Positions 35,549 to 45,986 of a DNA stretch of 64,000 bases are shown here, one piece after another. Source of the stretch: Paenibacillus nasutitermitis (GTDB taxonomy: Bacteria; Bacillota; Bacilli; Paenibacillales; Paenibacillaceae); NCBI RefSeq assembly GCF_014641075.1, contig NZ_BMHP01000002.1:372001-436000 (forward strand), read 5' to 3'. Under the pieces are notes generated by a model. It ran no database searches and was not told the origin of the DNA. It worked only from the letters and a program-made list of their open reading frames with translations. Every line of letters begins with the position of its first letter. The first letter of the stretch is position 1. A program made the translations under genes and the position numbers.

Positions 35549-36892
35549 TCAGAAGTTCGCCGACTGGCGGTCAGGCTCTGACATATTGACGGGCGGGCGG
35601 CCGATGGAATGATATTCGAACCCGGCCTCTTGCGCTTCCTGCAAGCTGTGGCAATTGCGACCGTCAATAAGGATGGAACGCTTCATGAGCTTACGGATAT
35701 TGGACAAATCCATCGATCTGATTTCATCCCATTCTGTAAGAATAACGGCCACATCCGCTCCTGCGACAGCCTGATCCAGCGACGTGGAGTAAGTCACGCC
35801 TTCAGGCAGCTCCCGCTTGGCGGCCTCGGAAGCAATTGGATCATAAGCGTAGACGGAGGCTCCCTGTTTAAGGAGTTCCGGTATAATGGTAAGTGACGGC
35901 GCATAGCGCATATCGTCAGTATTCGGCTTAAAAGCAAGACCCAGCACCGCTACATGCTTGCCCGCAAGTCCTCCAAGCGTTTCCCGCAGCTTGTCCATGA
36001 TGACATAACGCTGACGCTGATTCGTTTTGATAACCGACTTTAGCAGCTCAAAATCATATCCCGCTTTGTCGGAAATATGGGCAAGCGCATAAGTATCCTT
36101 GGGAAAACATGAACCGCCGTAACCAATGCCCGCTTGCAGAAATTTGGAACCGATACGGCTGTCCAGCCCCATGCCTTCTGAAACATCCGCGACATTCGCG
36201 CCCACACGCTCGCAAATATTCGCGATTGCGTTAATGAAGGATATTTTCGTCGCCAGAAACGTGTTAGCCGCATATTTGATCATCTCCGCACTTTCCAGGT
36301 CCGTTGTGAAAATACGGGTATTGAAGGGACTGTGCAGTTCCCCGATGAGGCGAGCCGCCTCCGGATTGTCCGAGCCAATAACGGCCCGGTCCATATTCAT
36401 GCAGTCGGAGATAGCCGATCCTTCACGCAGAAATTCAGGATTGGAGACGATGTCAAAGCCTACCCAGGGCAGCTTCTTGTTTGCCTGAATCACTTCCCGT
36501 ACAAGCTCTCCCGTGCCGACCGGGACGGTGCTTTTGCCTACAATGATTTTATGGCTGTTCAAATGCTCGCCGATTTTTTTGGCTGCCGACATCACATAAC
36601 GCATATCGGCTTCGCCTGTCTCGGACATCGGCGTGCCCACAGCAATATAAATAATGTCGGAGGCTTCAATCGCCTCTCCCACTTCAGTCGTAAAATAAAG
36701 CTGGTCGCGTTTGGTGTTGCGCTCCACAAGTTCGCTTAAGCCCGGCTCATAGATGGGAATTTCACCGCGCCGAAGCTTGATAATCTTCTGTTCGTCCACA
36801 TCGCAGCAGATAACGCGGTTGCCGATTTCGGCAAAACAGGCTCCCGATACCAGCCCAACATAACCTGTTCCGATTACTGTGATTTTCTTCAT
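35549..36892 (-). CDS. ugd: UDP-glucose 6-dehydrogenase
   Basis: NAD-dependent four-electron oxidation of UDP-glucose to UDP-glucuronate. 447 residues with the N-terminal IGTGYVGLVSGACFAE Rossmann motif, STVPVGTG, EFLREGSAI, AEMIKYAANTFLATKISFINA and the catalytic cysteine in GYGGSCFPKDT, then the C-terminal KPNTDDMRYAPS. The ATG follows the galU stop directly (AAGGTGG upstream). It supplies UDP-GlcA for the epimerase at 41769 and for the polymer. Confidence 0.96.
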   Translation of the reverse strand: MKKITVIGTGYVGLVSGACFAEIGNRVICCDVDEQKIIKLRRGEIPIYEPGLSELVERNTKRDQLYFTTEVGEAIEASDIIYIAVGTPMSETGEADMRYVMSAAKKIGEHLNSHKIIVGKSTVPVGTGELVREVIQANKKLPWVGFDIVSNPEFLREGSAISDCMNMDRAVIGSDNPEAARLIGELHSPFNTRIFTTDLESAEMIKYAANTFLATKISFINAIANICERVGANVADVSEGMGLDSRIGSKFLQAGIGYGGSCFPKDTYALAHISDKAGYDFELLKSVIKTNQRQRYVIMDKLRETLGGLAGKHVAVLGLAFKPNTDDMRYAPSLTIIPELLKQGASVYAYDPIASEAAKRELPEGVTYSTSLDQAVAGADVAVILTEWDEIRSMDLSNIRKLMKRSILIDGRNCHSLQEAQEAGFEYHSIGRPPVNMSEPDRQSANF

Positions 36893-37795
36893 CTATTTCG
36901 CCACCTTATTAAGGAGTGAGAAATGCTGCTCGTACACGCTTTGAATGTAGCCCAGCATATCGTTTTTCAAGTCGTCACGCTGCAGCGCGAAGTCAAGCGT
37001 TGCTTTGATAAAACCGAATTTATCGCCGACATCGTATCGCGTGCCTTCAAACTGATAAGCGACGACGGTCTTCAGATCGTTCAGCTTCTTGATCGCGTCG
37101 GTCAATTGAATTTCCCCGCCCGCCCCAGGCTGCTGATGCTCCAGAATATCGAAGATTTCCGGTGTCAGGATATATCGGCCCATAATCGCGTAATTGGATG
37201 GAGCCGCCTTAAGCGAAGGTTTCTCCACCAGCGTGTCCAGGAAAAAGACCGACGGTTCAATGGAGGAGCCACGCGGCGCAATGATTCCGTACTTGGACAC
37301 ATCCTCGTCCGGAACCTTTTGAACACCTACGACCGACGATGAGAACCGGGAGAACACCTTGATCAGCTGGCTTAAGCACGGCTGCTCGGATTGTACGATA
37401 TCATCGCCGAGCAGGACTGCAAACGGTTCATCGCCGACAAAGCTGCGAGCGCACCAGATGGCATGTCCCAGTCCCCGGGGTTCCTTTTGCCGGATGTAAT
37501 GGATATTGGCCAGCTCCGAGATCGATCGGATCTGCTCAAGTTCTTTGGACTTTCCTTTCTTCAGCAGCGTTTCCTCAAGCTCGAAGGATTTGTCGAAATG
37601 GTCCTCGATGGCGCGTTTGCCCCGCCCGCTGACAATCAGAATATCTTCAATCCCGGAGGCGATGGCCTCCTCAATGATATATTGGATCGTTGGCTTATCG
37701 ACAATCGGCAGCATTTCTTTAGGCTGGGCTTTAGTTGCCGGCAGAAAACGGGTACCGAGGCCTGCCGCGGGAATAATCGCTTTACGCACTTTCAT
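36893..37795 (-). CDS. galU: UTP-glucose-1-phosphate uridylyltransferase
   Basis: Makes UDP-glucose. 300 residues from the ATG at 37795, six bases after [35 protein letters not shown], then [23 protein letters not shown] and [12 protein letters not shown] much longer open frame upstream lies inside the aminotransferase gene and is not used. Its start overlaps the aminotransferase end by 14 bases, and ugd follows immediately. Confidence 0.96.
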   Translation of the reverse strand: MKVRKAIIPAAGLGTRFLPATKAQPKEMLPIVDKPTIQYIIEEAIASGIEDILIVSGRGKRAIEDHFDKSFELEETLLKKGKSKELEQIRSISELANIHYIRQKEPRGLGHAIWCARSFVGDEPFAVLLGDDIVQSEQPCLSQLIKVFSRFSSSVVGVQKVPDEDVSKYGIIAPRGSSIEPSVFFLDTLVEKPSLKAAPSNYAIMGRYILTPEIFDILEHQQPGAGGEIQLTDAIKKLNDLKTVVAYQFEGTRYDVGDKFGFIKATLDFALQRDDLKNDMLGYIQSVYEQHFSLLNKVAK

Positions 37796-38954
37796 GAGTG
37801 GGCCTCCTCGAATGAATTTGATGGGATATACAAGCGATGACACGATCCTGCTCACGTTCCGACAGACTGGAGCCGGAGGGCAGGCATAGGCCACGGGCGA
37901 ATAGTTGATCCGAAACGCTGAACTGCAGGGAATGCGGATAATAGTCGTATTGGCGCAGCAGAGGCTGCAAATGCATCGGTTTCCAGACGGGCCTCGCTTC
38001 GATATTCTCCTCGGCAAGTGTGCGGATCAGCTCGGAAGTGGTAACCCCGGTCATTATGGGATTGATGGTGAGCGCGCTTAGCCAGCGGGTCGATTGTCCA
38101 TAAGGAGCCTCAGGCATCCATTCAATTCCCTCCATCCCCTCAAAAGCCTGCTCATAACGGCTAAAGACGGCCCTTCTGGCGGCCACCCGGTCTTCCAGCT
38201 TCTCAAGCTGGCCGCGTCCTATCCCGGCGAGCACATTGCTAAGCCGGTAATTGTAGCCTACCTCGCTATGTTCGTAATGAAGCGCCGGGTCGCGGGCCTG
38301 GGTGGACCAGTAACGAACCTTGGACAGCGCCTCCACATTGTCGGAGACAAGCATGCCGCCTCCCGAAGTGGTAATGATTTTGTTGCCGTTAAAGGAATAA
38401 ATCCCCAACGCTCCAATGGTTCCGCTTGCTTTGCCTTTGTACGAGGCGCCCAGCGATTCGGCGGCATCCTCAATCACCATGACTCCGTATGCGCCGCAAA
38501 GCTCCATAATGGGATCCATATCCGCGCTTTGCCCGTACAAATTGACGACGATGACTGCTTTGGGCAACCGGTTTTCTTGCTTTGCTTCTGCAAGTGCGCG
38601 TTCCAGAGCTGCCACAGACATATTCCAGGTTTCGAAATCGGAATCGATAAACACCGGCTCTGCCCCTTCATAAAGAACGGGATTCACACTGGCTACAAAC
38701 GTTAAAGTCGATACAAACACCCGGTCACCTCGGCCGACGCCTGCAAGTCGAAGCGCTTGATGGATAGCGGCTGTGCCGGAGCTTAAAGCAAGTGCCCCTC
38801 TCGTACCGACCTTGCGGGCCAGCTCACTTTCAAATTCGTCAACATTGGGCCCTAACGGCGCAATCCAATTGGTATCGAATGCTTCTTGAACGTAGCGGCG
38901 TTCCGCTTCCCCCAAATGGGGAGGCGATAGCAAGATACGCGGCTCCTCTGACAT
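37782..38954 (-). CDS. DegT/DnrJ/EryC1/StrS sugar aminotransferase (EpsN-like)
   Basis: 390-residue PLP enzyme. [27 protein letters not shown] and the PLP-lysine region [14 protein letters not shown] are diagnostic; [16 protein letters not shown] is the sugar-binding part. Relatives (EpsN, PglE) add an amino group to the 4-keto sugar made by the 4,6-dehydratase; that enzyme is present at 49798. With the acetyltransferase at 39019 it probably makes UDP-N,N'-diacetylbacillosamine. The ATG has TAGGAG at good spacing. Confidence 0.92.
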   Translation of the reverse strand: MSEEPRILLSPPHLGEAERRYVQEAFDTNWIAPLGPNVDEFESELARKVGTRGALALSSGTAAIHQALRLAGVGRGDRVFVSTLTFVASVNPVLYEGAEPVFIDSDFETWNMSVAALERALAEAKQENRLPKAVIVVNLYGQSADMDPIMELCGAYGVMVIEDAAESLGASYKGKASGTIGALGIYSFNGNKIITTSGGGMLVSDNVEALSKVRYWSTQARDPALHYEHSEVGYNYRLSNVLAGIGRGQLEKLEDRVAARRAVFSRYEQAFEGMEGIEWMPEAPYGQSTRWLSALTINPIMTGVTTSELIRTLAEENIEARPVWKPMHLQPLLRQYDYYPHSLQFSVSDQLFARGLCLPSGSSLSEREQDRVIACISHQIHSRRPTHESA

Positions 38955-39018
38955 GGAACACCACTCCTAAGCTTGATTTTGACTTGCTTGACCCCATTCT
39001 GAGGGTAATGCTTCTGTA

Positions 39019-39837
39019 TTACGCTTCTATCGTTTTCCCGTAAGGAGGAATCGGTCTGGCAGGAACGCCGACGGCTGTTGTTCCTCCGGGAATATCGCGA
39101 ATGGCGGCGCCGCCCGCCCCCAGTATGCTCCAGCTTCCCAAACGGACCGATTGAATTACCGATGCGCCTATACCGACATGTGCGCCTTCCCCGACTCGGA
39201 CGCCTCCGGCAAGCGCAGCTCCTGGCGATATATGGGCGAAGGGACCAATTTCGGCATCGTGCTCGATGATGGCGCCGGAATTAATAATGGCATGGGAATC
39301 GATGCGGGCACCTGTATTGACAACCGCTCCAGGCATAATGACCGTTCCCCGGCTGATAGCGGCATACTGCGAAATATAGGCGCCGGGATGAATAATGAGC
39401 GCGTATCGCTCCAGGGCAATTCCCAGCCGCTCTGCCATCATGAAGCGCATCCGGTTATCGCCAATCGCAATAATCGCCTGCATCTCGATGTCGGTACGCA
39501 GCAGCTTGCGCACCATGGCTGGCGGTCCATAACAGACCCCGCTTTTCAACTCGATTGCCGTAAATTTATCGTCGGCAACCGCGATAATCCGGTAATCGCC
39601 TGTTGTCTCGGCCATATCGGCTACAACCCGTCCATGGCCACCGCCCCCGATCAGCACAAGCGGCGTCCCATTGCGTTTCCTGCTGCCATCTCTTCCGTGG
39701 TCATCCGGCAAAGAGCGATTAGAAAACGGGTGCCTCCCTGGCCAGCTGCTTCCGGGTGGTGAAGACGGTGCACCCGCAGAAGGCATACAGGATGAAGCAC
39801 AGACCGGCGCTTCCGAATGGGTTATCCGGCCCTTCAT
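39019..39837 (-). CDS. NeuD/PglD/EpsM-type sugar O/N-acetyltransferase
   Basis: 272 residues. From about residue 57 a typical PglD fold begins: [18 protein letters not shown], a UDP-sugar site ([16 protein letters not shown]) and a left-handed beta-helix with hexapeptides such as [16 protein letters not shown], ending [11 protein letters not shown]. The first 55 residues are Ser/Pro-rich and not part of the family; they follow from the ATGA overlap with the preceding gene, and a shorter start cannot be excluded. It probably acetylates the 4-amino sugar made by the aminotransferase. Confidence 0.88.
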   Translation of the reverse strand: MKGRITHSEAPVCASSCMPSAGAPSSPPGSSWPGRHPFSNRSLPDDHGRDGSRKRNGTPLVLIGGGGHGRVVADMAETTGDYRIIAVADDKFTAIELKSGVCYGPPAMVRKLLRTDIEMQAIIAIGDNRMRFMMAERLGIALERYALIIHPGAYISQYAAISRGTVIMPGAVVNTGARIDSHAIINSGAIIEHDAEIGPFAHISPGAALAGGVRVGEGAHVGIGASVIQSVRLGSWSILGAGGAAIRDIPGGTTAVGVPARPIPPYGKTIEA

Positions 39838-41651
39838 GTCACACGCTCCGCGCCGCGGCTGCCGGCGAATTTAAGTACCGTCGCCTGGCCGTCCTGTTGA
39901 ATGCCCTCTCGTTTCAACACTTTATAGACCGTCAGGAATGCGATCTTGGCATCCAGCGCCAGGGATTGATGGTTCACATACCACACATCAAGACGGAATT
40001 TCTCTTCCCATGACACGGCATTTCGGCCATTGACCTGAGCCCAGCCGGTGATGCCCGGTCGTTCCTCGTGACGGAGAGCCTGTTCAGCCGTATAAAGCGG
40101 CAAATATTCCATCAGAAGGGGGCGCGGTCCTACCAGACTCATATCCCCCCGTAACACATTGAGCAGCTGCGGAAGCTCGTCCAGGCTCAGCTTGCGCAGC
40201 AATCTGCCGAAAGCGGTTAGCCTGACCTCGTCAGGGAGCAGCATCCCGCTAGCATCCTTCTCGCTTGTCATCGAACGGAATTTGTATACATAAAAAGGAT
40301 TGCCGTATCTTCCCGGCCGCTGCTGACGGAATATCACCGGGGAACCCAGCTTGATGCGGATGGCCGCTGCAGTCAGCGCGATGACGGGTGACAACAGGAC
40401 AAGCGCGCTGATACTAAGCGCTAGATCGACGGCCCGTTTAATGACCCGTTGCGTTCGTGCGGAACGGCTGCGATTCTTCCGCTCCTGCATCTCCCCGTAC
40501 ACGCGTTTAAGCCGCTCCACTACTATCGCTTCTGTAAAATGAGCTTCAATCCGCTTTCTACCTGCAAGGCCAAGCTTCTCCCGCAGTCCAGCATCTGTCA
40601 TCGTCAGATGGAGAGCCCCCGCCAGCGCAGCGGCATCGCCATAAGGCACGAGCACACCTGTCGGCTCCTGTCTTTCGGAAGCATCCCTTCCTGAGGACAC
40701 GCTGACGACCAGCTCCCGGGTACCAGGCACATCTGTCGCAATAACAGGCTTGCGAAAAGCCATTGCTTCCATCAGCGACCGCGGAATACCCTCTTTCTCG
40801 CTCGACAGGGATACCGCATCAGCTGTCAGCAGCCAGGGTATAATCGGAGATTGCTGCCCGATAAGAACGACATCGTCTTCCAGCCCCTCCAATGCAATAC
40901 GCCTGCGTATTTCCGCCTCCAGCGGACCCTGTCCGGCGAGAACCGTGACCCAGGCAAGCTTTCCTTCCCGCTTCGCCAGTACAAGAGCGTCCAGGAGGAG
41001 CATATGGTTCTTTACCGGCTCGAACCGTGCTGCCATCAGCAGCATCGGCAGTTCCCCGTTAATCCCGTAAGCCTGCTTCAGATCCACGGGCTTCAACCGC
41101 TGCAGCGCATCTTTCGCCGCACGGTCGAGCTTCTCCAGATCGACGCCGTTTCCTTCATAATAAACGGGCCGCCAAGGCGCCATTTCCTTCATTACAGCCT
41201 GATCCTCCACATTCTGGGAAGCGAGCGCATCGCAGAAACGGGCGCCCAAACGCTCCAGAGAACGGTAGATCATGTTCACCTTCCTGGACTGTCCTTCATA
41301 AAAGGGCAGTCCATGACTCGTGTGAATTATAGTCCGCACTCCCGCAAGGCGAGCAGCAATCCGGCCAATAAGTCCAGCCTTCGCCGTGTGGGTATGCACA
41401 ATATCGTAGCTCTCCGACTTAAACAGCTTCCGCATCCGCCATATCGAGCGCAGATCAGCCAGCGGCTTGATGGCACGCGCCATCGGTACCGCTTTCCACG
41501 CAAACGGGTAAGCGTCCATCACCGATTGATCCAGACTGTCGCCCGAAGAAATGAAGGTAACATCATATCCGGCATCGTGAAGGAGGGTCAGCTTATCGCC
41601 AAGTATTTTATGACTGATGCCCGAGGTACAAATATGCGCCACTTTAGTCAT
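39834..41651 (-). CDS. Fusion of GT4 glycosyltransferase and priming sugar transferase
   Basis: 605 residues from the ATG at 41651. Residues 1-385 or so form a GT-B glycosyltransferase: [36 protein letters not shown] and [28 protein letters not shown] (EX7E-type). Residues 400-605 are a PglC/EpsL-type phosphoglycosyl transferase: [24 protein letters not shown] membrane helix, [44 protein letters not shown] and [12 protein letters not shown]. Bacillus encodes these as EpsD and EpsL. The fusion would load the first sugar phosphate on undecaprenyl phosphate and perhaps add the second. Confidence 0.92.
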   Translation of the reverse strand: MTKVAHICTSGISHKILGDKLTLLHDAGYDVTFISSGDSLDQSVMDAYPFAWKAVPMARAIKPLADLRSIWRMRKLFKSESYDIVHTHTAKAGLIGRIAARLAGVRTIIHTSHGLPFYEGQSRKVNMIYRSLERLGARFCDALASQNVEDQAVMKEMAPWRPVYYEGNGVDLEKLDRAAKDALQRLKPVDLKQAYGINGELPMLLMAARFEPVKNHMLLLDALVLAKREGKLAWVTVLAGQGPLEAEIRRRIALEGLEDDVVLIGQQSPIIPWLLTADAVSLSSEKEGIPRSLMEAMAFRKPVIATDVPGTRELVVSVSSGRDASERQEPTGVLVPYGDAAALAGALHLTMTDAGLREKLGLAGRKRIEAHFTEAIVVERLKRVYGEMQERKNRSRSARTQRVIKRAVDLALSISALVLLSPVIALTAAAIRIKLGSPVIFRQQRPGRYGNPFYVYKFRSMTSEKDASGMLLPDEVRLTAFGRLLRKLSLDELPQLLNVLRGDMSLVGPRPLLMEYLPLYTAEQALRHEERPGITGWAQVNGRNAVSWEEKFRLDVWYVNHQSLALDAKIAFLTVYKVLKREGIQQDGQATVLKFAGSRGAERVT

Positions 41652-41768
41652 GGTTCTCCCATCCCTTGCCAAGTTTTCGCTTGGCTGTCCATCCGGTCCT
41701 GTCCAGGAGGATGACAACCTTGATACTTATCCTTCAATGCTGCCGTTTTCGCAAAAGTCCTTGCCCGG

Positions 41769-42803
41769 CTACAACTGGAGCTGTTCAGCCGAACTCCGGA
41801 CTGTATAATAGCTCCGGTACCAATCGACGAATTGCCCGATGCCTTCTTGAATGGTGGTCGTCGGCTTGAACCCGACATCACGCGTCAGCTCGTCAATATC
41901 CGCAAATGTCGCCTCTACATCCCCGGGCTGCATCGGCATAAATTCAAGCTTGGCTTCCTTGCCGAGCATCTGCTCGATTGTCCTGATGAAGGTCATCAGC
42001 GCCACCGGCTTGTTGTTGCCGATATTGTATACCCGGTAGGGCGCATAGCTGGAACCCGGATCAGGCTGCTCGCGGTTCCAATGCGGATCAGGCTGAGGCG
42101 GGCGCGCATGCAGCCGCACAATCCCTTCGACAATGTCGTCGATGTAGGTGAAATCCCGCTGCATCCGCCCCTCGTTAAACACTTTAATGGGAACGCCATT
42201 ATCAATATCCCGGGTAAACGTAAAGTACGCCATATCGGGCCGTCCCCACGGGCCGTATACGGTGAAGAACCGGAGCCCCGTTGTCGGCAAACCATACAAA
42301 TGGCTGTATGTATGGGCCATCAGTTCATTGGCTTTTTTGGTTGCGGCATACAAGCTGACCGGATGGTCGACACTGTCATGCACACTGAATGGCATGTTGA
42401 CATTCGCTCCATATACCGAGCTGGAAGAAGCGTAGAGCAGATGCTTGATCTCATGTCTGCGGCACGCCTCCAGAACATTGCCGAATCCGACCAGATTGGA
42501 TTCCAAATATGCGAACGGATTCGTGATACTGTAGCGCACACCGGCCTGTGCGGCTAAATGAATCACTGTCTTGACCTTATAATCCCGGAACAAAGCATCC
42601 AGCTCATCAAACCTTGCAATGTCCGCTTCCATCCCGGTGAATAGCGGGTGGCGGTGCAGCCTGCCCATCCTGTCGCGCTTGAGCTGAATATCATAATAAT
42701 CATTAAAATTATCAATTCCGATGACCTGTTGTCCGTCTTCCATCAGCCGCTGGCTGAGGTGATAACCAATAAAGCCTGCTGCCCCGGTAACAAGGATGGT
42801 CAT
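41769..42803 (-). CDS. UDP-glucuronate 4-epimerase-like NAD-dependent epimerase
   Basis: 344-residue extended SDR. TGAAGFIGYHLSQRL binds NAD; the catalytic set is in SSSVYGANVNMPF and SLYAATKKANELMAHTYSHLYG (YxxxK). The opening IDNFNDYYDIQLKRDRM and FFTVYGPWGRPDMAYFTF are typical of UDP-glucuronate/galacturonate epimerases. Together with ugd it should provide UDP-galacturonate. It is coupled to the upstream glycosyltransferase by an ATGA overlap. Confidence 0.92.
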   Translation of the reverse strand: MTILVTGAAGFIGYHLSQRLMEDGQQVIGIDNFNDYYDIQLKRDRMGRLHRHPLFTGMEADIARFDELDALFRDYKVKTVIHLAAQAGVRYSITNPFAYLESNLVGFGNVLEACRRHEIKHLLYASSSSVYGANVNMPFSVHDSVDHPVSLYAATKKANELMAHTYSHLYGLPTTGLRFFTVYGPWGRPDMAYFTFTRDIDNGVPIKVFNEGRMQRDFTYIDDIVEGIVRLHARPPQPDPHWNREQPDPGSSYAPYRVYNIGNNKPVALMTFIRTIEQMLGKEAKLEFMPMQPGDVEATFADIDELTRDVGFKPTTTIQEGIGQFVDWYRSYYTVRSSAEQLQL

Positions 42804-44071
42804 AAAGCTTCAGCCCCCTTTGACGATTCTTTGGTTACGTAAGCTGTGCCCCCCTGCTTGTTTTTTGTGCTTCCTGGCGATGCGGAAGCGGCATAATCGC
42901 GGAATGAAACCCAGAACGCCAACCGTTTCTGATCCAGCTTGACCTTGGTATAATGGCTGGCGCGCTCGAAATTCCGCTCCGCCTGCTCTTTCATCCATTC
43001 CCGGTTGCCGGCAGCAAAGCTCAGTTTCGCCGCTAATTGCTTGTCGTCTCCGGGCTTATGGAGCCACTGTGCATCGATCAGCTCAGGGATCCCCCCCGCT
43101 GTCGAGCCAATCACCGGGCATCCCCGGCTCATGGCTTCAATCGTTGCCCGGGGCAATCCTTCCTGGAAGCTGGGCTGAATATACAGATCCAGCTCGTCCA
43201 GCCATTCAAACACGGCGCTGCCGCTAGGCAGAACTCCGCAAAACTCAACCAGATGATTAACGCCCAGGCGCGTGGCATGAACACGCCAGCGTTCGGCCGA
43301 ACCGTCGCCCAGAATGCGGAGCTCCACTTGCTGGCCGCCTCGTGCTATGCGAGCTATTGCGCGAAGGGCCGTATCGATGCCTTTGGTTCGGCCATTCAAG
43401 GAGCCGATCAGACCCATCCGCAGCGGCTCCTTGCTTCCCATGGATGCAATACGCTGCAGCCTTTTTTCCAGTACAGCCGGCTCAGGCGCCGGAATTTCCA
43501 CATTCGAGCAAGCCCCCTCCACGCCGTTTGAAGCCAGAGGGTAACGCTGTTGCAGGAAACGTTCCGTAACATAAATGCCATAGGGGGCATTTTTCACCAG
43601 CTTGCGGGTTTTCCACAGGGACAGCGGCGCATACAGCTTCCCTTGAGCACTTCCGTAATTCCATAAGCCATCCCAGGCACAGGCAACCATTTCTATGGAA
43701 TATGGCTTGCCCAGCTTGCGCGCCACACGGATCGCTTCCGCCCCAATTTCGCTCGGCATGCGGGCGATAACGGCATCCGCATTCCGGATTACATCCGTCA
43801 GGCACTGGTCCACATACCCTTTTTTAGTCAGTTTGTTCACCGGATTGCTGAGCGAAGGAAGAACAAGAAAATCAACATTCGGACCGCTGGATAGCGATTT
43901 GCCTTTCATATCAGCATCAATAGAGGTCCGCTGTCCCCGGCAGGCAACCGTCACATGATCGAATACCGACAAATAGCGCTCCCATACGGCATAAGGCAGT
44001 TTGCCGCCGGAGTAGAACTTTCCTGTTTCATTGAAATAGAACGTGTGGTCATGCGCCCAAACAATATGCAT
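42800..44071 (-). CDS. GT4-family glycosyltransferase
   Basis: 423-residue GT-B enzyme. The N-terminus HIVWAHDHTFYFNETGKFYSGG differs from most GT4 proteins; the C-terminal domain has the classic RMGLIGSLNGRTKGIDTALRAI and IQPSFQEGLPRATIEAMSRGCPVIGSTAGGIPEL donor-binding segment. It probably adds one residue of the repeat unit on the cytosolic side. Donor and acceptor cannot be told. Overlaps the next gene by four bases. Confidence 0.9.
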   Translation of the reverse strand: MHIVWAHDHTFYFNETGKFYSGGKLPYAVWERYLSVFDHVTVACRGQRTSIDADMKGKSLSSGPNVDFLVLPSLSNPVNKLTKKGYVDQCLTDVIRNADAVIARMPSEIGAEAIRVARKLGKPYSIEMVACAWDGLWNYGSAQGKLYAPLSLWKTRKLVKNAPYGIYVTERFLQQRYPLASNGVEGACSNVEIPAPEPAVLEKRLQRIASMGSKEPLRMGLIGSLNGRTKGIDTALRAIARIARGGQQVELRILGDGSAERWRVHATRLGVNHLVEFCGVLPSGSAVFEWLDELDLYIQPSFQEGLPRATIEAMSRGCPVIGSTAGGIPELIDAQWLHKPGDDKQLAAKLSFAAGNREWMKEQAERNFERASHYTKVKLDQKRLAFWVSFRDYAASASPGSTKNKQGGTAYVTKESSKGAEAL

Positions 44072-44116
44072 GGCGATCCCTCCATAATGATATTTCCGGA
44101 CAATTCGCTGCGGCTG

Positions 44117-44746
44117 TCAGCCGTGGAAACGGGACTGCCCGGGGCTTGTAGCTTTTGAGCTGTCGCCTCCGGAATCGAGAGCGATGGTTTTCACATTCTT
44201 GGCCGGCACGCCGGCTGCAACAACGCCTGACGGCACGCTGCGGGTAACGACTGCTCCGGCGGCAATAACGCTTCGGCTGCCGATCTCTACGCCAGACAGC
44301 ACGCGGACACCGCAGCCGATCCAGACATCGCGGGCGATTCGGATTTTCCCGCTCACGACGGCATTATCGCGAATCGGCATCGATTCATCGCTCCAGGTAT
44401 GCTGGAACGAAACCAGCGAGGTTTGATGGGCAATGGACACTTCGTCATCAATATCCAGCTCGCCGTAAGCGTCAATGTAACATTGCTTATGAATACTGAC
44501 ATTAGAACCGACAGAAAGCCTTTCCCAATAACGGATTTCGACGCCTGGGCCGACAAGCACATTATCCCCGCAGCGCTTGGCCAGTCTTTTGAGAATGCAG
44601 TACCGCACGGCAACCCCCGGCAAATGAGGCAGCAGATCGCTTAGCGTCCACCACCAGACCAGTAAAGGCCTTGGAACAATGCGCATCGCTTTCGCCGTCA
44701 TATTCAGCACAGGCTTGGCGGATAGAAACAAATCACGGCCTCGCAT
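44117..44746 (-). CDS. Hexapeptide-repeat acyltransferase (LbetaH, WcaF/VatD-like)
   Basis: 209 residues with left-handed beta-helix repeats: NVLVGPGVEIRYWERLSVGSNVSIHKQCYIDAYGELDIDDEVSIAHQ, then the acetyl-CoA end SVIAAGAVVTRSVPSGVVAAGVPAKNVK. It probably O-acetylates a sugar of the polymer. Its ATG lies eight bases after AAGGGGG and overlaps the polymerase gene by 14 bases. Confidence 0.9.
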   Translation of the reverse strand: MRGRDLFLSAKPVLNMTAKAMRIVPRPLLVWWWTLSDLLPHLPGVAVRYCILKRLAKRCGDNVLVGPGVEIRYWERLSVGSNVSIHKQCYIDAYGELDIDDEVSIAHQTSLVSFQHTWSDESMPIRDNAVVSGKIRIARDVWIGCGVRVLSGVEIGSRSVIAAGAVVTRSVPSGVVAAGVPAKNVKTIALDSGGDSSKATSPGQSRFHG

Positions 44747-45986
44747 CAGTCAATCCCCCTTTTTCTATTGATGGGAGTGCGGCACTTTTCCGGAACCATT
44801 TTCGACCCCATACGAAGCTGTAAGCATGCACGATATAAAGCATCGGAAGCACGGGAAGCTTCTTGCGGACCATGTTGTCGCCCACCGTCCCTACTCCGTA
44901 CTCCAGGTCACGGCCCGTAATTGTTACATAACCGACCAGAGACAAGGTGCAGGCGTAGGTGAACAGCAGCATAGCGGCGATGAGGTAGAACGGTCGGGTT
45001 TCCTTAAAGCGCAGAAAATTCAGGATACCCAGGCCAAGACCGACGCTAAGCCAGAGTGCTTCCAGCGTGCGAAATAGCAGCTCCGAATCCCAGTTCACTA
45101 CATTCACCGGGTTCGGGCTCATAAACAGGAACACCGTCAGCATTCCGGAATTCAGCAGTCCCAGCGGGCCAATCTGCAGAGCCAGCACCGCCATGGCAAG
45201 CAGCATGATAGCCGCTGCCGATTTGAACTTGCGCCCATAGAGAAAGTAGAAACCTAATGTATAAACGATGGAATAGTCCCGCAGTCCGGTCGCATAGATA
45301 ATGAGCACAATAAACCACAAATATTTCCGTCTGAGCAGCAGTCCGGCACCATATAATCCCAAGAGCGCGCAGGTGACATCCTTGGCGAACACCGAGGACA
45401 AGAGCATGAATGACGGACTGATCAGCAACCCGGCAATCATATAGGAATGAAACCGCAATCGTTGATCCTGTTCCATCTCATAGCGGAAAAACTGCTCATT
45501 GAGCCGGTAGGTCTGATTAACAAGCAGCAGCAGCAGCAGCGAATTAAGCATGATAATCGGCAGCGGATCCTGCAGTTCCAACCATTTAAACAAAGGCATA
45601 TACAATAATCCAAACATCGGATAAGCCGATATATTAGCCCATTCCGTAACCAGATGGTTCCAGGCGTAGGGCATGAAATCGGATAGCCGCTCGAACGTGC
45701 TGACCTGCTCGTAATAATGAATTTCGTCCGGCCCGCTGAGCGGATCGGTCGTCAACGCATATACCAACTTGCCTGCAAGCATCACGCACAGCCCTCCGAA
45801 GAGGGCACCCGGCGTGTTCGGCCAGCGGAGAAGAAAGAAGAAGAACGGAATCATCAGAGCAAAAAATATAATGATCCCCATCTGTTCGTCCAGCGGGAAC
45901 AGCAGCTTGCCCAGAAGCAGCAGCACGACCATATACAACGCCCCCGCAACGGGATGCTGAAGCGAATGTCCCTGCCTAACTTCCAT
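44733..45986 (-). CDS. Polytopic membrane protein, putative EPS polymerase
   Basis: 417 residues with roughly ten hydrophobic helices and one extracellular-type loop (DPLSGPDEIHYYEQVSTFERLSDFMPYAW) with a conserved-looking Asp-Glu pair. Among the operon genes it is the only one that fits a Wzy-type polymerase. Sequence similarity by eye is weak, so the role rests on topology and context. The ATG overlaps the preceding glycosyltransferase gene by 11 bases. Confidence 0.7.
   Translation of the reverse strand: MEVRQGHSLQHPVAGALYMVVLLLLGKLLFPLDEQMGIIIFFALMIPFFFFLLRWPNTPGALFGGLCVMLAGKLVYALTTDPLSGPDEIHYYEQVSTFERLSDFMPYAWNHLVTEWANISAYPMFGLLYMPLFKWLELQDPLPIIMLNSLLLLLLVNQTYRLNEQFFRYEMEQDQRLRFHSYMIAGLLISPSFMLLSSVFAKDVTCALLGLYGAGLLLRRKYLWFIVLIIYATGLRDYSIVYTLGFYFLYGRKFKSAAAIMLLAMAVLALQIGPLGLLNSGMLTVFLFMSPNPVNVVNWDSELLFRTLEALWLSVGLGLGILNFLRFKETRPFYLIAAMLLFTYACTLSLVGYVTITGRDLEYGVGTVGDNMVRKKLPVLPMLYIVHAYSFVWGRKWFRKSAALPSIEKGGLTDARP

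Noticed and set aside
36893..38017. Longer N-terminal extension of galU
   Set aside because: The extension lies inside the aminotransferase gene and the ATG at 37795 has a good ribosome site and the family N-terminus.
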